A stretch of 64,000 bases of DNA from Paenibacillus montanisoli (GTDB lineage: Bacteria > Bacillota > Bacilli > Paenibacillales > Paenibacillaceae): positions 744,001 through 808,000 of the forward strand of contig NZ_QLUW01000003.1 of the NCBI RefSeq assembly GCF_003268025.1. The letters run 5' to 3'. The notes beneath the pieces are model-generated. The model made no database searches and was not told where the DNA came from. It saw nothing but the letters and a program-made list of their open reading frames with translations. A program made the translations under genes and the position numbers. Below, one piece after another: positions 25,901 to 34,633 of this stretch (the stretch's first letter is position 1; every line of letters starts with the position of its first letter).

Positions 25901-27082
25901 TTAGCTGCCGTATACAAGCCGACCTTCGACCCATGTATGGCTGACGCCAGTGAACGCCGCATCCGCTAAGACAAGATCGGCCCGTTTACCGATCTCAATG
26001 GAGCCGGTAATTTCGTCGATGCCCAGCTGGCGGGCAGGGTTGCCGCTCGCCATCCGGCTGATTTGGGCGGGGCTGAGCCCCGTATGGGTCAGCACGTAAC
26101 GGAGCGCATCGATCATGGTGAGCGTGCTGCCGGCCAAACTGCCGCCATTGCGGAGCCTTGCAACGCCATTTACCACATCTACGTTCAGTCCGCCGAGCTC
26201 GTAATCGCCGTCGCCGAGACCGGCTGCAGCCATTGCGTCGGTAATGAGTATGACTTTATCCGCGGGCTTCGACTTCATAACCAGCGCGATCGCCGCGGGA
26301 TGGACGTGGTGGCCGTCCGCGATGATTTCGGCATAGATGCGGTCATCCGTCAACACGGCGCCGACCGTTCCGGGCTCGCGGTGGTGGAGGCCGCGCATCG
26401 CGTTAAACGTATGTACCGCCTGCGTCAATCCGGCATCCGCCGCGCGGGTGATGTGCGCGTACGTCGCATCGGTATGTCCGCATGCGGCAACGATGCCGCT
26501 CTCCGACAAGAAGGCGATCAGCTCGCAAGCCGTTTCCTTCTCCGGCGCCAGCGTGAGCTGCTTAATGAGTCCGGGATACTGTTCGTTCCAGCTTTGCACC
26601 CAGTCCAGTCTCGGCGGCGAAATGTAAGCCGGATTCTGGGCGCCTGGCCACAGCTCGCTGATGAACGGCCCTTCCAGATGCACGCCGGCAAGCTGGGCGT
26701 AGGGCATCGTTCCTGCGGCATACTCAGCCGTAGCCTTAAGCACAGCTTCGATCGCTGCCTGCGATGCGGTGACGGTGGTCGCCAGCATGCGGGTCGTCCC
26801 TTTCGACGCATGAAAGCGCGTAATCGTGTCGTAAGCGTCCCGGCTTGCGTCCATGAAGTCCCCGCCGAAGCCGCCATGAACGTGCATGTCGATGAAACCG
26901 GGCAGCAGCCAGCTGCCCTGGCCGTCAACGATGCGCGAGTTCGTATCCTGGGGCGGAATGTACTTTCCTTCGATAATAGCCGTAATGATGCCGTTCTCGA
27001 CCGAAACGCTTCCATCAATTACCTGGTCACCGACGACGGCCTTCACATTGATTAGATGCCAATTGCGTTCTGCCTCATTCAT
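25901..27082 (-). CDS. nagA: N-acetylglucosamine-6-phosphate deacetylase
   Basis: It removes acetate from GlcNAc-6-phosphate, giving glucosamine-6-phosphate for NagB. It is an amidohydrolase with a TIM barrel: PGFIDMHVHGGFG metal motif at about residues 57-69, HLEGPF around 132, histidines in AACGHTDATY and AVHTFNAM, and catalytic Asp in ILITDAMAAAG. The length of 393 is typical. It lies 3 bases after nagB on the same strand and is certainly co-transcribed with it. The pair allows use of GlcNAc from peptidoglycan or chitin. Confidence 0.95.
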   Translation of the reverse strand: MNEAERNWHLINVKAVVGDQVIDGSVSVENGIITAIIEGKYIPPQDTNSRIVDGQGSWLLPGFIDMHVHGGFGGDFMDASRDAYDTITRFHASKGTTRMLATTVTASQAAIEAVLKATAEYAAGTMPYAQLAGVHLEGPFISELWPGAQNPAYISPPRLDWVQSWNEQYPGLIKQLTLAPEKETACELIAFLSESGIVAACGHTDATYAHITRAADAGLTQAVHTFNAMRGLHHREPGTVGAVLTDDRIYAEIIADGHHVHPAAIALVMKSKPADKVILITDAMAAAGLGDGDYELGGLNVDVVNGVARLRNGGSLAGSTLTMIDALRYVLTHTGLSPAQISRMASGNPARQLGIDEITGSIEIGKRADLVLADAAFTGVSHTWVEGRLVYGS

Positions 27083-27085
27083 CCT

Positions 27086-27808
27086 CTACAATAACCTCCC
27101 TGCCTCCCGATCGACCAATACGACTACCTTCTTGTGCGTTTGCAGCAGCGATGCCGGACATTCCGTCGTAATCGGCCCGCGCAGCGCTTTCTTGACGATG
27201 CCGGCTTTATCCGCGCCTTTCACGACAAGGACGATCGAGTCTGCTTTCAAAATCGATCCGACGCCCATCGTTATCGCCTTCGTCGGCACCTCGGTGATCG
27301 AGTCGAAGAATCGGGCGTTCGCCGTCCGGGTCGCTTCTTCAAGCTCGACGATATGAGTGCCGCCTTGCAGCTCGTCATCAGGCTCGTTAAAGCCGATGTG
27401 GCCGTTATGGCCGAGGCCGAGCAGCTGCACGTCAATCGGCTGTTCCGTCAGCATGCGGTCGTAGTGCGAGCATTCCGCCTGCAAATCGCTGACCATGCCG
27501 CTAGGCAGGTGAGACTGCCTCCGAGGCAGATCGATATGGTCGAACAGATGCTGTTTCATAAAATGGGCGTAGCTTTGCTCGTGCTCAGGCGAAAGTCCGA
27601 CGTACTCATCCAGGTTGAATGTCGTCGCATCCTTGAAGGAAACCTCGCCGTTATTATACATCTCTATCATTTTTCCATAAATTCCGATGGGTGTCGAGCC
27701 AGTTGCGAGGCCGAGCGTCGCATTCGGTTTTGTTTTTAGGGTATCGGCAAAAATTTGCGCGGCGTAACGGTCAAGCTCGCTAATATCGTCAAAGCATTTC
27801 AATTCCAT
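27086..27808 (-). CDS. nagB: glucosamine-6-phosphate deaminase
   Basis: It converts glucosamine-6-phosphate to fructose-6-phosphate and ammonia. Family signatures are LGLATGSTPIGIY at about residues 32-44, catalytic Asp and Glu in FNLDEYVGL and GLGHNGHIGFNEP, and ITMGVGSILKAD. The length of 240 matches the short Bacillus-type enzyme, which lacks the C-terminal allosteric tail of E. coli NagB. It is the first gene of nagB-nagA, with a promoter and an inverted repeat upstream. No nagR/GntR regulator gene is adjacent. Confidence 0.96.
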   Translation of the reverse strand: MELKCFDDISELDRYAAQIFADTLKTKPNATLGLATGSTPIGIYGKMIEMYNNGEVSFKDATTFNLDEYVGLSPEHEQSYAHFMKQHLFDHIDLPRRQSHLPSGMVSDLQAECSHYDRMLTEQPIDVQLLGLGHNGHIGFNEPDDELQGGTHIVELEEATRTANARFFDSITEVPTKAITMGVGSILKADSIVLVVKGADKAGIVKKALRGPITTECPASLLQTHKKVVVLVDREAGRLL

Positions 27809-27842
27809 TCGGAAGCGCCCCCCACAGGTTCGTTATGATTTT

Positions 27843-27896
27843 ATTATAAAGGATATCGTCAAAATCGACAATGAAAATGATTGTAAAAATCATTTT
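27843..27896 (-). promoter_or_regulatory. nagB promoter with upstream inverted repeat
   Basis: On the minus strand TTGTCG (27866-27871), a 17-base spacer and TATAAT (27843-27848) form a good promoter. Just upstream lies a perfect 9-bp inverted repeat, AAAATGATT (27874-27882), five bases, AATCATTTT (27888-27896). Its position suits an activator or a repressor. The AT-rich arms recall Fur-family boxes but do not match the 7-1-7 consensus. Confidence 0.55.
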
Positions 27897-27999
27897 AACG
27901 AAAATTACAATCATAGATGAGGGTGTTGCGTGCAAACTTGCTCTTGTGCCGCGAAATATGCCATGATGGGTGCAATAGGCAGATGTTAGGGGGAACATA

Positions 28000-29064
28000 A
28001 TGATGACGGACAGGCAGCAAGAGGAGCATGTCCAAACCGCGAAAAGAAAAGGAGAGCATATCCGTATTTGCTTAGAGGAGCAAGTTCAGAGCATCGGCAC
28101 GGAGCCCGGGTTCGAATATTACCGGTTTCGCCATCAAGCGCTGCCGGAGATTGCGTTCCAGGACATCGACACGTCTTCCTCGTTTCTGGGCAAGAAAGTA
28201 GCTGCTCCCCTGCTGGTCAGCTCGATGACCGGAGGCACGCCGCAGACGGCTGCCATTAATGAGAGGCTGGCCGAAGCGGCACAGGCGCGGGGCTGGGTCA
28301 TGGCGCTCGGCTCCATGCGGGCTGCTATCGAGAATGAAGCGCTAGCTTCCACCTTCCAGATTAGAAGACTGGCGCCTTCCGTGCCGGTCATCGCCAATTT
28401 AGGCGCGGTTCAACTGAATTACGGTTACGGCGTCGAACAATGCCGCCATGCGGTCGAGTTGGCCGAGGCGGATGCGCTGGTGCTGCATTTAAACAGCTTG
28501 CAGGAGGTTTTCCAGCCCGAGGGGAATACGGATTTCAAGGGACTGCTGGAGCGGATTGCCGAGCTTTGCCGCCGGCTGAGCATCCCGGTCGGCGTCAAAG
28601 AGGTCGGCTGGGGGATCGACGGCGAGGCTGCGTTAAGGCTAAGCGAAGCCGGGGTCGCTTTCATCGATGTGGCGGGAGCAGGAGGAACGTCGTGGAGCCA
28701 AGTGGAAAAATACCGCTCGCGCGACCCGCTGCGCGCCGAAGCAGCTGAGGCGTTCGCCGGTTGGGGGACGCCTACCGCTGTATGCGTCCGAGAGGTTCGG
28801 TCCGCGCTGCCGGACATGACGATTATCGCAAGCGGCGGCATGGGCACAGGCGTCGACGCGGCAAAAGCGATCGCGCTGGGAGCGGATCTGGCCGGCTACG
28901 GCCGCACGCTGCTAGTAGGCGCGGCCGAAGCGTCCGCCGCCGGCGGCGAGCTTGTCTTGAGTCAGATGGAGCGCATTGAATATGAGCTGCGTACGGCCAT
29001 GTTTGGCATCGGAGCGGCGAACATCGAAGAGCTGAGGCGAACGAATCGATTGATTCGGATTTAA
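28000..29064 (+). CDS. fni: type 2 isopentenyl-diphosphate delta-isomerase
   Basis: It interconverts IPP and DMAPP using reduced FMN. The TIM-barrel protein shows family motifs SSMTGGT at about residues 69-75, MALGSMRAAIE, HLNSLQE with the downstream Q, GVKEVGWG, DVAGAGGTSW and ASGGMGTGVDAAKA. The length of 354 matches IDI-2. It starts at one of two tandem ATG codons after TTAGGGGGAAC. It stands alone and is divergent from nagBA. It supplies isoprenoid units for quinones and undecaprenyl-P, and perhaps for the YtpB-type enzyme elsewhere in this window. Confidence 0.94.
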   Translation: MMTDRQQEEHVQTAKRKGEHIRICLEEQVQSIGTEPGFEYYRFRHQALPEIAFQDIDTSSSFLGKKVAAPLLVSSMTGGTPQTAAINERLAEAAQARGWVMALGSMRAAIENEALASTFQIRRLAPSVPVIANLGAVQLNYGYGVEQCRHAVELAEADALVLHLNSLQEVFQPEGNTDFKGLLERIAELCRRLSIPVGVKEVGWGIDGEAALRLSEAGVAFIDVAGAGGTSWSQVEKYRSRDPLRAEAAEAFAGWGTPTAVCVREVRSALPDMTIIASGGMGTGVDAAKAIALGADLAGYGRTLLVGAAEASAAGGELVLSQMERIEYELRTAMFGIGAANIEELRRTNRLIRI

Positions 29065-29140
29065 CGATTGGGCGGCCGCATTGGCTAGTGCATCAGACCT
29101 GAGCCTTTAATGAAGACCTTAATTTTCATATTTTAATCAA

Positions 29141-29181
29141 CGCCTGCCCGATGAACCTTCTCGAGCAGGCGTTTGGCTTTC
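29141..29181 (+). terminator. terminator after fni
   Basis: CGCCTGC and GCAGGCG form a 7-bp GC stem followed by TTTGGCTTT. The tail is imperfect but suitable. Confidence 0.65.
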
Positions 29182-29357
29182 GCCGCAACTCGTTCAATTC
29201 ATTTCTCCTCCATCTCGTTCCGATTTTGATCGCATCCCCCTCGAGGCCCCTCTTTGAATAGCCCGCCGATGATATTTTCAGCTTATCTCACGGAAATCCG
29301 GACAGCTTGGCCTAGTATGGTTGTTCAGGATGAAAAATATGCTCTCGCATGCTCGTT

Positions 29358-29387
29358 TTGCCAGAATGGCGGAGGGTGCAGTACAAT
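29358..29387 (+). promoter_or_regulatory. sigma-A promoter for the methyltransferase unit
   Basis: TTGCCA (29358-29363), an 18-base spacer and TACAAT (29382-29387) lie about 45 bases before the start codon. The rest of the 365-base gap after fni holds only the fni terminator. Confidence 0.55.
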
Positions 29388-29430
29388 AAGAGGCAGTGAA
29401 AGCAAGGGCTACGAAAGGGGAAGCATTCGA

Positions 29431-30183
29431 ATGTCAAACTGGTATGAGCGCAGCTTCGGCACTGATTATATGATTGTATACCGGCACCGCAATTGGGATC
29501 AGGCGGCGCGCGAGGTGGAAACGATGGCGGGATGGCTGGAGCTGTCCCTCGGCGCGGCCGTGCTCGATATCGGATGCGGAATGGGGCGGCATGCGCTTGC
29601 GCTTGCGCAGCTCGGCTATGAGGTAACCGGGATCGATTTATCTGAAGCGCTGCTGCGCATGGCGCGCGAACATAACGCGGAAGAACGGATCAAATCGCTC
29701 GTTCAAGGCGATATGCGAGAGCTCCCGTTCGCGGACGATAGCTTCGATGCGACGGTGAACCTGTTCACGTCCTTCGGCTACTTCGAGGATGAGGCCGACA
29801 ACCGCCGCGTGCTGCGTGAAATCCGGCGCGTTCTGAGGCCGCAAGGCGTTTTTCTGATCGACTTTATGAATCCGGTCTATGTCAAGGAGCATTTGGTGCC
29901 GCATTCCGAGCGGACCGATGCGGCAACCGGCCTCCATATTTCGGAACGCCGGACTGCGGCGGACGGATGGGTCGTGAAGCAAATCGAGATCACCGCGCAG
30001 GATCATCCGGACGCATGCCGCAGCTATGAGGAACGTGTCCGCTTGTTCCCGCTGTCCTGGTTCGAGCAGGCACTGGCCGAGGCCGGGCTGGAGCTCCAGC
30101 GCTGCTATGGCGATTATGAGGGGAACAGCTACGACGAGCAGCGCTCGCCGCGGATGATTTTGAAAGGAAGGGCAGCATCGTGA
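29431..30183 (+). CDS. class I SAM-dependent methyltransferase
   Basis: The 250-residue cytoplasmic enzyme has a Rossmann-like core: motif I VLDIGCGMGRHALALA at about residues 44-59, the acidic motif TGIDLS, VQGDMRELPFAD, and post-motif VLRPQGVFLIDF. The C-terminal half has a beta domain seen in small-molecule methyltransferases. The substrate cannot be inferred. The ATG at 29431 is chosen for its GAAAGGGGAAG site; a longer frame starts at 29254 without one. Its stop overlaps the GTG of the MBL hydrolase by 4 bases, so the two are translationally coupled. Confidence 0.85.
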   Translation: MSNWYERSFGTDYMIVYRHRNWDQAAREVETMAGWLELSLGAAVLDIGCGMGRHALALAQLGYEVTGIDLSEALLRMAREHNAEERIKSLVQGDMRELPFADDSFDATVNLFTSFGYFEDEADNRRVLREIRRVLRPQGVFLIDFMNPVYVKEHLVPHSERTDAATGLHISERRTAADGWVVKQIEITAQDHPDACRSYEERVRLFPLSWFEQALAEAGLELQRCYGDYEGNSYDEQRSPRMILKGRAAS

Positions 30184-31190
30184 GCATAAGCAGTGAAGCT
30201 TTCATGAATGAATGGCCGGGAGGCATCGTGCAGGTAAAGGTACCTCTGCCGTTCTCGCTCAAATGGGTGAACAGCTACTTGATTCCGGATGAGAACGGGT
30301 ATCTGCTTGTCGATCCCGGGCTGCATACGGCTGATGCCGTACAAGCCTGGGACTCGGCTCTTGCTGCGAAGTCGATCCGTCTCGGCGATATCCATACCAT
30401 TCTTCTGACCCACCAGCATCCGGACCATTACGGGTTGGCAGGATGGTTTCAGGAACGGACGGACGCTCCCGTCTATATTTCGGAGCGGTCTTATGCGTAT
30501 GCGCAGCGCTTATGGGGGGCCGATCAAGGCGCGGATTTCGCGCGCGAGCTGACGAAGCTGTATGCCGAGCACGGCATGCCGCAAGAACGGTTGGTTGAGA
30601 TTGGGCCTCATTTGACTGGTTTTGTGGAGAAGGTATCGCCTCAGCCGGCCGTTACGTTCTTGGAAGCGGGCGGGTCCATCGACATCGGCGGGACGAATTG
30701 GCGCATGATCGATACGCCGGGACACGCGAACGGCCAGCTGTGCTTTTATGAGCCTGTGAAAAAATGGATGCTATGCGGCGACCAAGTGTTACCGAACATT
30801 ACGCCGAACATCAGCGTCGTGCCCGGGGAAGGCCATGACCAGCTGCAGCAGTTTTTGGATAGTCTGCAGGAGCTGAGCGGCTACGAGGTGGAGCTTGCTT
30901 TTCCAGGTCACCGGGACCCATTTACGAACTTTAATGAACGGATCGGTGAGCTCGCTGCCCATCACGAGCGGCGGCTCAATCAGATTGAAGGAATGATTCA
31001 AGAAGGAACGCATGCGGGTTATACGTTATGTATGCGGCTCTTCGGCGAACGGATCGCCGGGAATCCGCATAATTTAAGGTTTGCCATGTCAGAGACGCTG
31101 GCCCATCTCTACCATCTCGAGCGCCAGGGACGCATCTCCGGAACAATACGCGACGGGCAAGCGCGCTATACGGTGACGCCCGGCGTTTAA
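30180..31190 (+). CDS. MBL-fold metallohydrolase
   Basis: The metallo-beta-lactamase fold is shown by TILLTHQHPDHYGLAGW (HxHxDH metal motif, about residues 76-92), IDTPGHANGQL with a further metal histidine, CGDQVLP with the bridging Asp, and AFPGHRDPF. The C-terminal 100 residues are helical and hold a possible winged-helix region, as in the lactamase-plus-DNA-binding-like subgroup. The length of 336 fits. Glyoxalase II-like thioesterase activity is possible. It starts with GTG overlapping the methyltransferase stop. Confidence 0.88.
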   Translation: MSISSEAFMNEWPGGIVQVKVPLPFSLKWVNSYLIPDENGYLLVDPGLHTADAVQAWDSALAAKSIRLGDIHTILLTHQHPDHYGLAGWFQERTDAPVYISERSYAYAQRLWGADQGADFARELTKLYAEHGMPQERLVEIGPHLTGFVEKVSPQPAVTFLEAGGSIDIGGTNWRMIDTPGHANGQLCFYEPVKKWMLCGDQVLPNITPNISVVPGEGHDQLQQFLDSLQELSGYEVELAFPGHRDPFTNFNERIGELAAHHERRLNQIEGMIQEGTHAGYTLCMRLFGERIAGNPHNLRFAMSETLAHLYHLERQGRISGTIRDGQARYTVTPGV

Positions 31191-31270
31191 GATGAAAAAG
31201 CTTCCAACGGTGTTTGGGAAATGGTGTATAATGAATGGGTCACCGCTTGTAGAAAAGGAGCCCGCCGACT

Positions 31271-32659
31271 ATGCAATCCCGTTCTGAATCCCGTCAACTT
31301 CAGAAACAGCAGCGCGCTAGGCGAATGAAGCGGCTGTTTGCAATCAACCTGATTCTGCTCCTCATTATCGGAGCGCTAGCGGTCGTGTACGCCGTTCAGC
31401 GTCAGGATGGATCGGGCAAACCGAACACGGCCGCCGATCAGGGGACTGCGGCAAATGACGCCGCCAGCGAAACGGAACAAGCGAATACTGACGAGAAGGA
31501 ATCCGCGTCTGCGGACCATTCGTCCGGCAATCAAGCCGCTGAAGAATCGGGGACGGATTCGTCCGCCGGGAATCAAGGGTCGAATGAGCAGGCGGAGGAA
31601 GGTCATCCTTCGGATGACCCGGCTTCAGGCGGCAAAGCCGAAGAAGAGCCTCCCGCAAAGGATGGCGAACAAGGCCAAGACAGCAGCGAAGGCGGTACGG
31701 CTGCCGGAACCGCAAGTAAAGTGCGCTTGGCGTTCACGGGCGATGTCTTGCTCGCGGCATCCGTTGAGAAGCTTATGCTTAGCAACGGGTACGATTACCC
31801 TTACGAGAAAGTTTTGAATTATTTGAAAGCGCCGGACTTCATGGCTGTTAATCTCGAGACGCCCGTAACTTTGCGAGGCACCCCGGCGAAGAATAAACAA
31901 TATGTCTATAAGTCCTCTCCGGATGCGCTTCCGGCGTTGAAAGAGGCCGGCATCGACATCGTCAACCTCGCGAACAACCATACGCTGGATCAAGGGGAAG
32001 AGGGGCTGTTTGATACGATTGCCCATCTTGACGAGGCCGGCATCCCGAATATGGGCGCAGGCCGCGACGAAATCGAGGCGTTTAAGCCGGTTCTGCTTGA
32101 AAAGGGAGGCATAAGCGTCGCTTATGTCGGGTTAACCCGAGTCGTTCCCGTCGCTTCTTGGAAAGCGGGTAAGACTCATCCCGGCTTGGCGGAGACTTAC
32201 GATTCCACGCGTGCGGTTGCGGCGATTAAACAGGCCGCGAAGCAGGCTGATATCGTCGTCGTCATGGTGCACTGGGGCATTGAACGGGAAGATTGGCCGA
32301 ATAATGATCAGAAACGGCTGGCGCACGAATATATTGATGCTGGAGCAGATTTGGTTATCGGGTCTCATCCGCATGTGCTTCAAGGCTTTGAATCGTATAA
32401 AGGCAAATGGATTGCCTACAGCCTCGGCAATTTTATATTTAGCGGCATGAAGCCGGATAAAACGAAAGATACCGGCGTGCTTGACGCCGCCTGCGACGTG
32501 AAAGGCGATTGCTCGCTGAAGTTCCACCCGATGCGCGCTTCGATGTCACAGCCGGCTCCCCTTGCAGGCGAAGAGGGGAAGGCTTTATTAAAACGTCTGT
32601 CAAGCATTTCGATGCATGCTGCAGTTGATAAGGCAGGCAACGTTCAGCCGAAGGAGTGA
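31271..32659 (+). CDS. CapA-family (poly-gamma-glutamate-type) metallophosphatase-like protein
   Basis: It has a basic cytoplasmic tail, one membrane anchor at about residues 21-41, a low-complexity linker rich in Ser, Glu, Gly and Ala at about 45-150, and an extracellular CapA domain. Domain motifs are LAFTGDVLLA, NLETPVT, IDIVNLANNHTLDQG, VVMVHWGIE, GSHPHVLQGFE and AYSLGNFIF. CapA proteins function in poly-gamma-glutamate export or anchoring. No capBC genes are nearby, so this may instead be a general envelope enzyme. The ATG follows AAAAGGAGCCC. Its stop abuts the phosphodiesterase gene. Confidence 0.88.
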   Translation: MQSRSESRQLQKQQRARRMKRLFAINLILLLIIGALAVVYAVQRQDGSGKPNTAADQGTAANDAASETEQANTDEKESASADHSSGNQAAEESGTDSSAGNQGSNEQAEEGHPSDDPASGGKAEEEPPAKDGEQGQDSSEGGTAAGTASKVRLAFTGDVLLAASVEKLMLSNGYDYPYEKVLNYLKAPDFMAVNLETPVTLRGTPAKNKQYVYKSSPDALPALKEAGIDIVNLANNHTLDQGEEGLFDTIAHLDEAGIPNMGAGRDEIEAFKPVLLEKGGISVAYVGLTRVVPVASWKAGKTHPGLAETYDSTRAVAAIKQAAKQADIVVVMVHWGIEREDWPNNDQKRLAHEYIDAGADLVIGSHPHVLQGFESYKGKWIAYSLGNFIFSGMKPDKTKDTGVLDAACDVKGDCSLKFHPMRASMSQPAPLAGEEGKALLKRLSSISMHAAVDKAGNVQPKE

Positions 32660-32664
32660 AGGTG

Positions 32665-33402
32665 ATGTTGAATCCGTGTGCCGCACACCGCGGCGCTTCA
32701 GGACTGGCGCCGGAAAACACCATGGCTGCATTCCGGGAGGCTCTCGCGTTTCCGTTCGTGCAGTGGATAGAGCTGGATGTCCAGCTGTCCAAGGATGGCG
32801 TTCCGGTTGTCATCCACGACGACTCGCTCAGGAGAACGGCGAAGGCCGCCGGACGGGTCCATGAATTTACCGCGGAGCAGCTTGGCAAGTTAGATGCCGG
32901 CAGTTGGTTTGACAAGTCGTTTGCAGGGGAAGGCATCCCGACGCTGCAGCAGGTAGCGGATCTGACTGTCGGCCGCTGCCGGCTCAACGTCGAGCTCAAG
33001 ACGTACGGAGGCCGGTATCCCGGCATCGAGAAGAAAGTCGTTGAGCTGCTGTATAAGAACGGGCTGCAGCATGATTCCGTCATCACTTCGTTCGATAGGG
33101 AGGCGCTGCGTACGGTGCGTCAGCTGACGAATGAGGTGCGAACAGGTCTCATATTGGACGCTTCGCCTTGGACGCTGGCAATGGACTTGGAGAAGCTTGG
33201 CGCCACGTTCCTCTCCATCGGCTACACGCATGTTTCGAAGCCGTTGTTAGAGACCATGGCTGCGGCTAAAGTCGACGTCATGGCTTGGACGGTCAATGAT
33301 GCGCCGATGATGAAGCGACTGGCCGGGATGGACGGCTCGCTCATGATCTGCACGAATTACCCCGACCGTTTCGGTCAGGCGAAGAATGAGTTTCAGCCAT
33401 AG
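32665..33402 (+). CDS. glycerophosphodiester phosphodiesterase
   Basis: It hydrolyses glycerophosphodiesters to glycerol-3-phosphate and an alcohol. The GDPD TIM barrel shows AHRGASGLAPENTMAAF at about residues 6-22, WIELDVQLSKDGVPVVIHDD with metal and catalytic residues, GIPTLQQVADL and LNVELKT. The length of about 245 is typical of cytoplasmic UgpQ-type enzymes, and there is no signal peptide. ATG at 32665 is preferred because AAGGAG (32651-32656) is eight bases upstream; GTG at 32656 would overlap the capA stop. It is probably co-transcribed with the CapA gene. A hairpin terminator follows. Confidence 0.93.
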   Translation: MLNPCAAHRGASGLAPENTMAAFREALAFPFVQWIELDVQLSKDGVPVVIHDDSLRRTAKAAGRVHEFTAEQLGKLDAGSWFDKSFAGEGIPTLQQVADLTVGRCRLNVELKTYGGRYPGIEKKVVELLYKNGLQHDSVITSFDREALRTVRQLTNEVRTGLILDASPWTLAMDLEKLGATFLSIGYTHVSKPLLETMAAAKVDVMAWTVNDAPMMKRLAGMDGSLMICTNYPDRFGQAKNEFQP

Positions 33403-33412
33403 TTCGATCGGC

Positions 33413-33458
33413 AAAGACCGGCTGGTTTCGCACATGCGTGCGAACCGCCGGTCTTTTA
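33413..33458 (+). terminator. terminator after the phosphodiesterase
   Basis: AAAGACCGGC pairs with GCCGGTCTTT and inside it GGTTTCGCAC pairs with GTGCGAACC-side bases, giving a long hairpin that ends in TTTT. Confidence 0.85.
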
Positions 33459-33477
33459 TCTATATAGGAATATTCAG

Positions 33478-33615
33478 CTACAAGATCATTTCGCGGCCCA
33501 TGTTGGCCATCAGCAGGAGAACGTTCTTGAGATTTCGCTCTCCTCTGATTTTGGCGGTATAATTAATTAGGATACGAAGCAGCTCTTCAGGCGTTCGTTC
33601 ATTTGCGGCGTTCAC
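33478..33615 (-). pseudogene. short frame resembling the start of a GAF-type sensor domain; remnant or small gene
   Basis: On the minus strand a 45-codon frame (GTG at 33613-33615, TAG at 33478-33480) encodes NAANERTPEELLRILINY, then TAKIRGERNLKNVLLLMA, then NMGREMIL. The helical pattern resembles the linker that leads into GAF domains in HD-GYP or cyclase-type sensors. There is no good ribosome binding site. The same frame continues upstream past one stop with residues TEAAVPYV. A decayed gene fragment seems the better reading. The rest of the 388-base gap holds only the terminator. Confidence 0.3.
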
Positions 33616-33790
33616 ATAAGGAACGGCGGCTTCAGTTTATACGGCACTTTCAAGCATGAATCATCGATCGCTCTTTATTTTGACAAAAAGATTGATAGAT
33701 CGACATAATTATTTACAACGTTCGGTGAAATTCTGCCTCCGGCGATGCAAAATATGGTATGTTATCCATAAGAAAGGAGTCGCGGTTCGC

Positions 33791-34633
33791 ATGATTGATC
33801 TATGGGGGAACGAGTTAGGACGAGCTGCGGCAGGTCTCGTTGGAAGTTTGGTTGCCGCGGGGGCCGCCTACCGGGTTCGTTCATTATCCGCTACCGGCGC
33901 GGCAGCGGCGCTCGTGATGGGCACCGGCTTTGTTGCGCTTGGCGGGCCGTTTTGGTTCGGCACGCTGCTTGCCTTCTTCGTATCGTCATCGCTCTGGTCC
34001 AAGTGGAAGCGAAGGCACCGCAGCAAGCAGGCCGCTGAAGCGAAGTACGCGAAGAGCGGCCGCAGGGACGCCGTTCAGGTATGGGCGAACGGCGGTCTTG
34101 GGCTTGTGCTGTGCGCGGGATATGCGCTTTGGCCCGCGGCAGGATGGGCGTATGCGTTCGCGGGCGTCATGGCCGCGGTGAACGCGGATACGTGGGCCAC
34201 GGAGATCGGCGCGCTCAGCCGCCGAGCTCCGCGGGCCCTGCTCGGCGGCGGGGCGGTGCCGCCGGGCACTAGCGGCGGCGTCACGCCGCTTGGCAGCGCC
34301 GCCGCGCTGGCCGGCGCCGCCTTCATCGGCGCCGCCGCGGCGCTGCTGCTCGCCGCGCCGCTGGCGCCGGCGGGCGTCTCGCCCGGCGTGTTGCTCGCCG
34401 CCGCGGCTTGCGCCGGCACGGCCGGCGCCTTCGCCGATTCGCTGCTAGGCGCGACCGTGCAAGCGATGTACCGCTGCCGCGTATGCGGCAGCGAGACGGA
34501 GCGCGCCGAACACTGCGGCGCCGCTGCCGTGCGGATCCGCGGCTTCGCCGGGATGACCAATGACGCGGTGAACCTCGCGTCTTCGGCCGCGGCCGGCTTG
34601 CTGGCGTGGGCCATCGGCTGCGCCTTGGGCTAA
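33791..34633 (+). CDS. DUF92 (TMEM19/VTE6-like) membrane protein
   Basis: The 280-residue polytopic protein has hydrophobic stretches at about residues 10-30, 36-62, 100-130, 170-215 and 260-278. Family features are FFVSSSLWSKWKRRHR, NADTWATEIGALS and GGVTPLGS. DUF92 includes plant VTE6, a phytyl-phosphate kinase, but the bacterial role is not known. The ATG at 33791 follows AAAGGAGTCGCGG. The C-terminal half is strongly Ala/Gly-rich and its DNA is much richer in GC than the surroundings. Confidence 0.85.
   Translation: MIDLWGNELGRAAAGLVGSLVAAGAAYRVRSLSATGAAAALVMGTGFVALGGPFWFGTLLAFFVSSSLWSKWKRRHRSKQAAEAKYAKSGRRDAVQVWANGGLGLVLCAGYALWPAAGWAYAFAGVMAAVNADTWATEIGALSRRAPRALLGGGAVPPGTSGGVTPLGSAAALAGAAFIGAAAALLLAAPLAPAGVSPGVLLAAAACAGTAGAFADSLLGATVQAMYRCRVCGSETERAEHCGAAAVRIRGFAGMTNDAVNLASSAAAGLLAWAIGCALG

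Noticed and set aside
27874-27896. Fur box
   Set aside because: The inverted repeat has arms of 9 and a spacer of 5, not the 7-1-7 layout, and neither nagB nor fni is an iron gene.
29254-29430. N-terminal extension of the methyltransferase
   Set aside because: The extra 59 codons have no homologous look, no ribosome binding site and contain the probable promoter.
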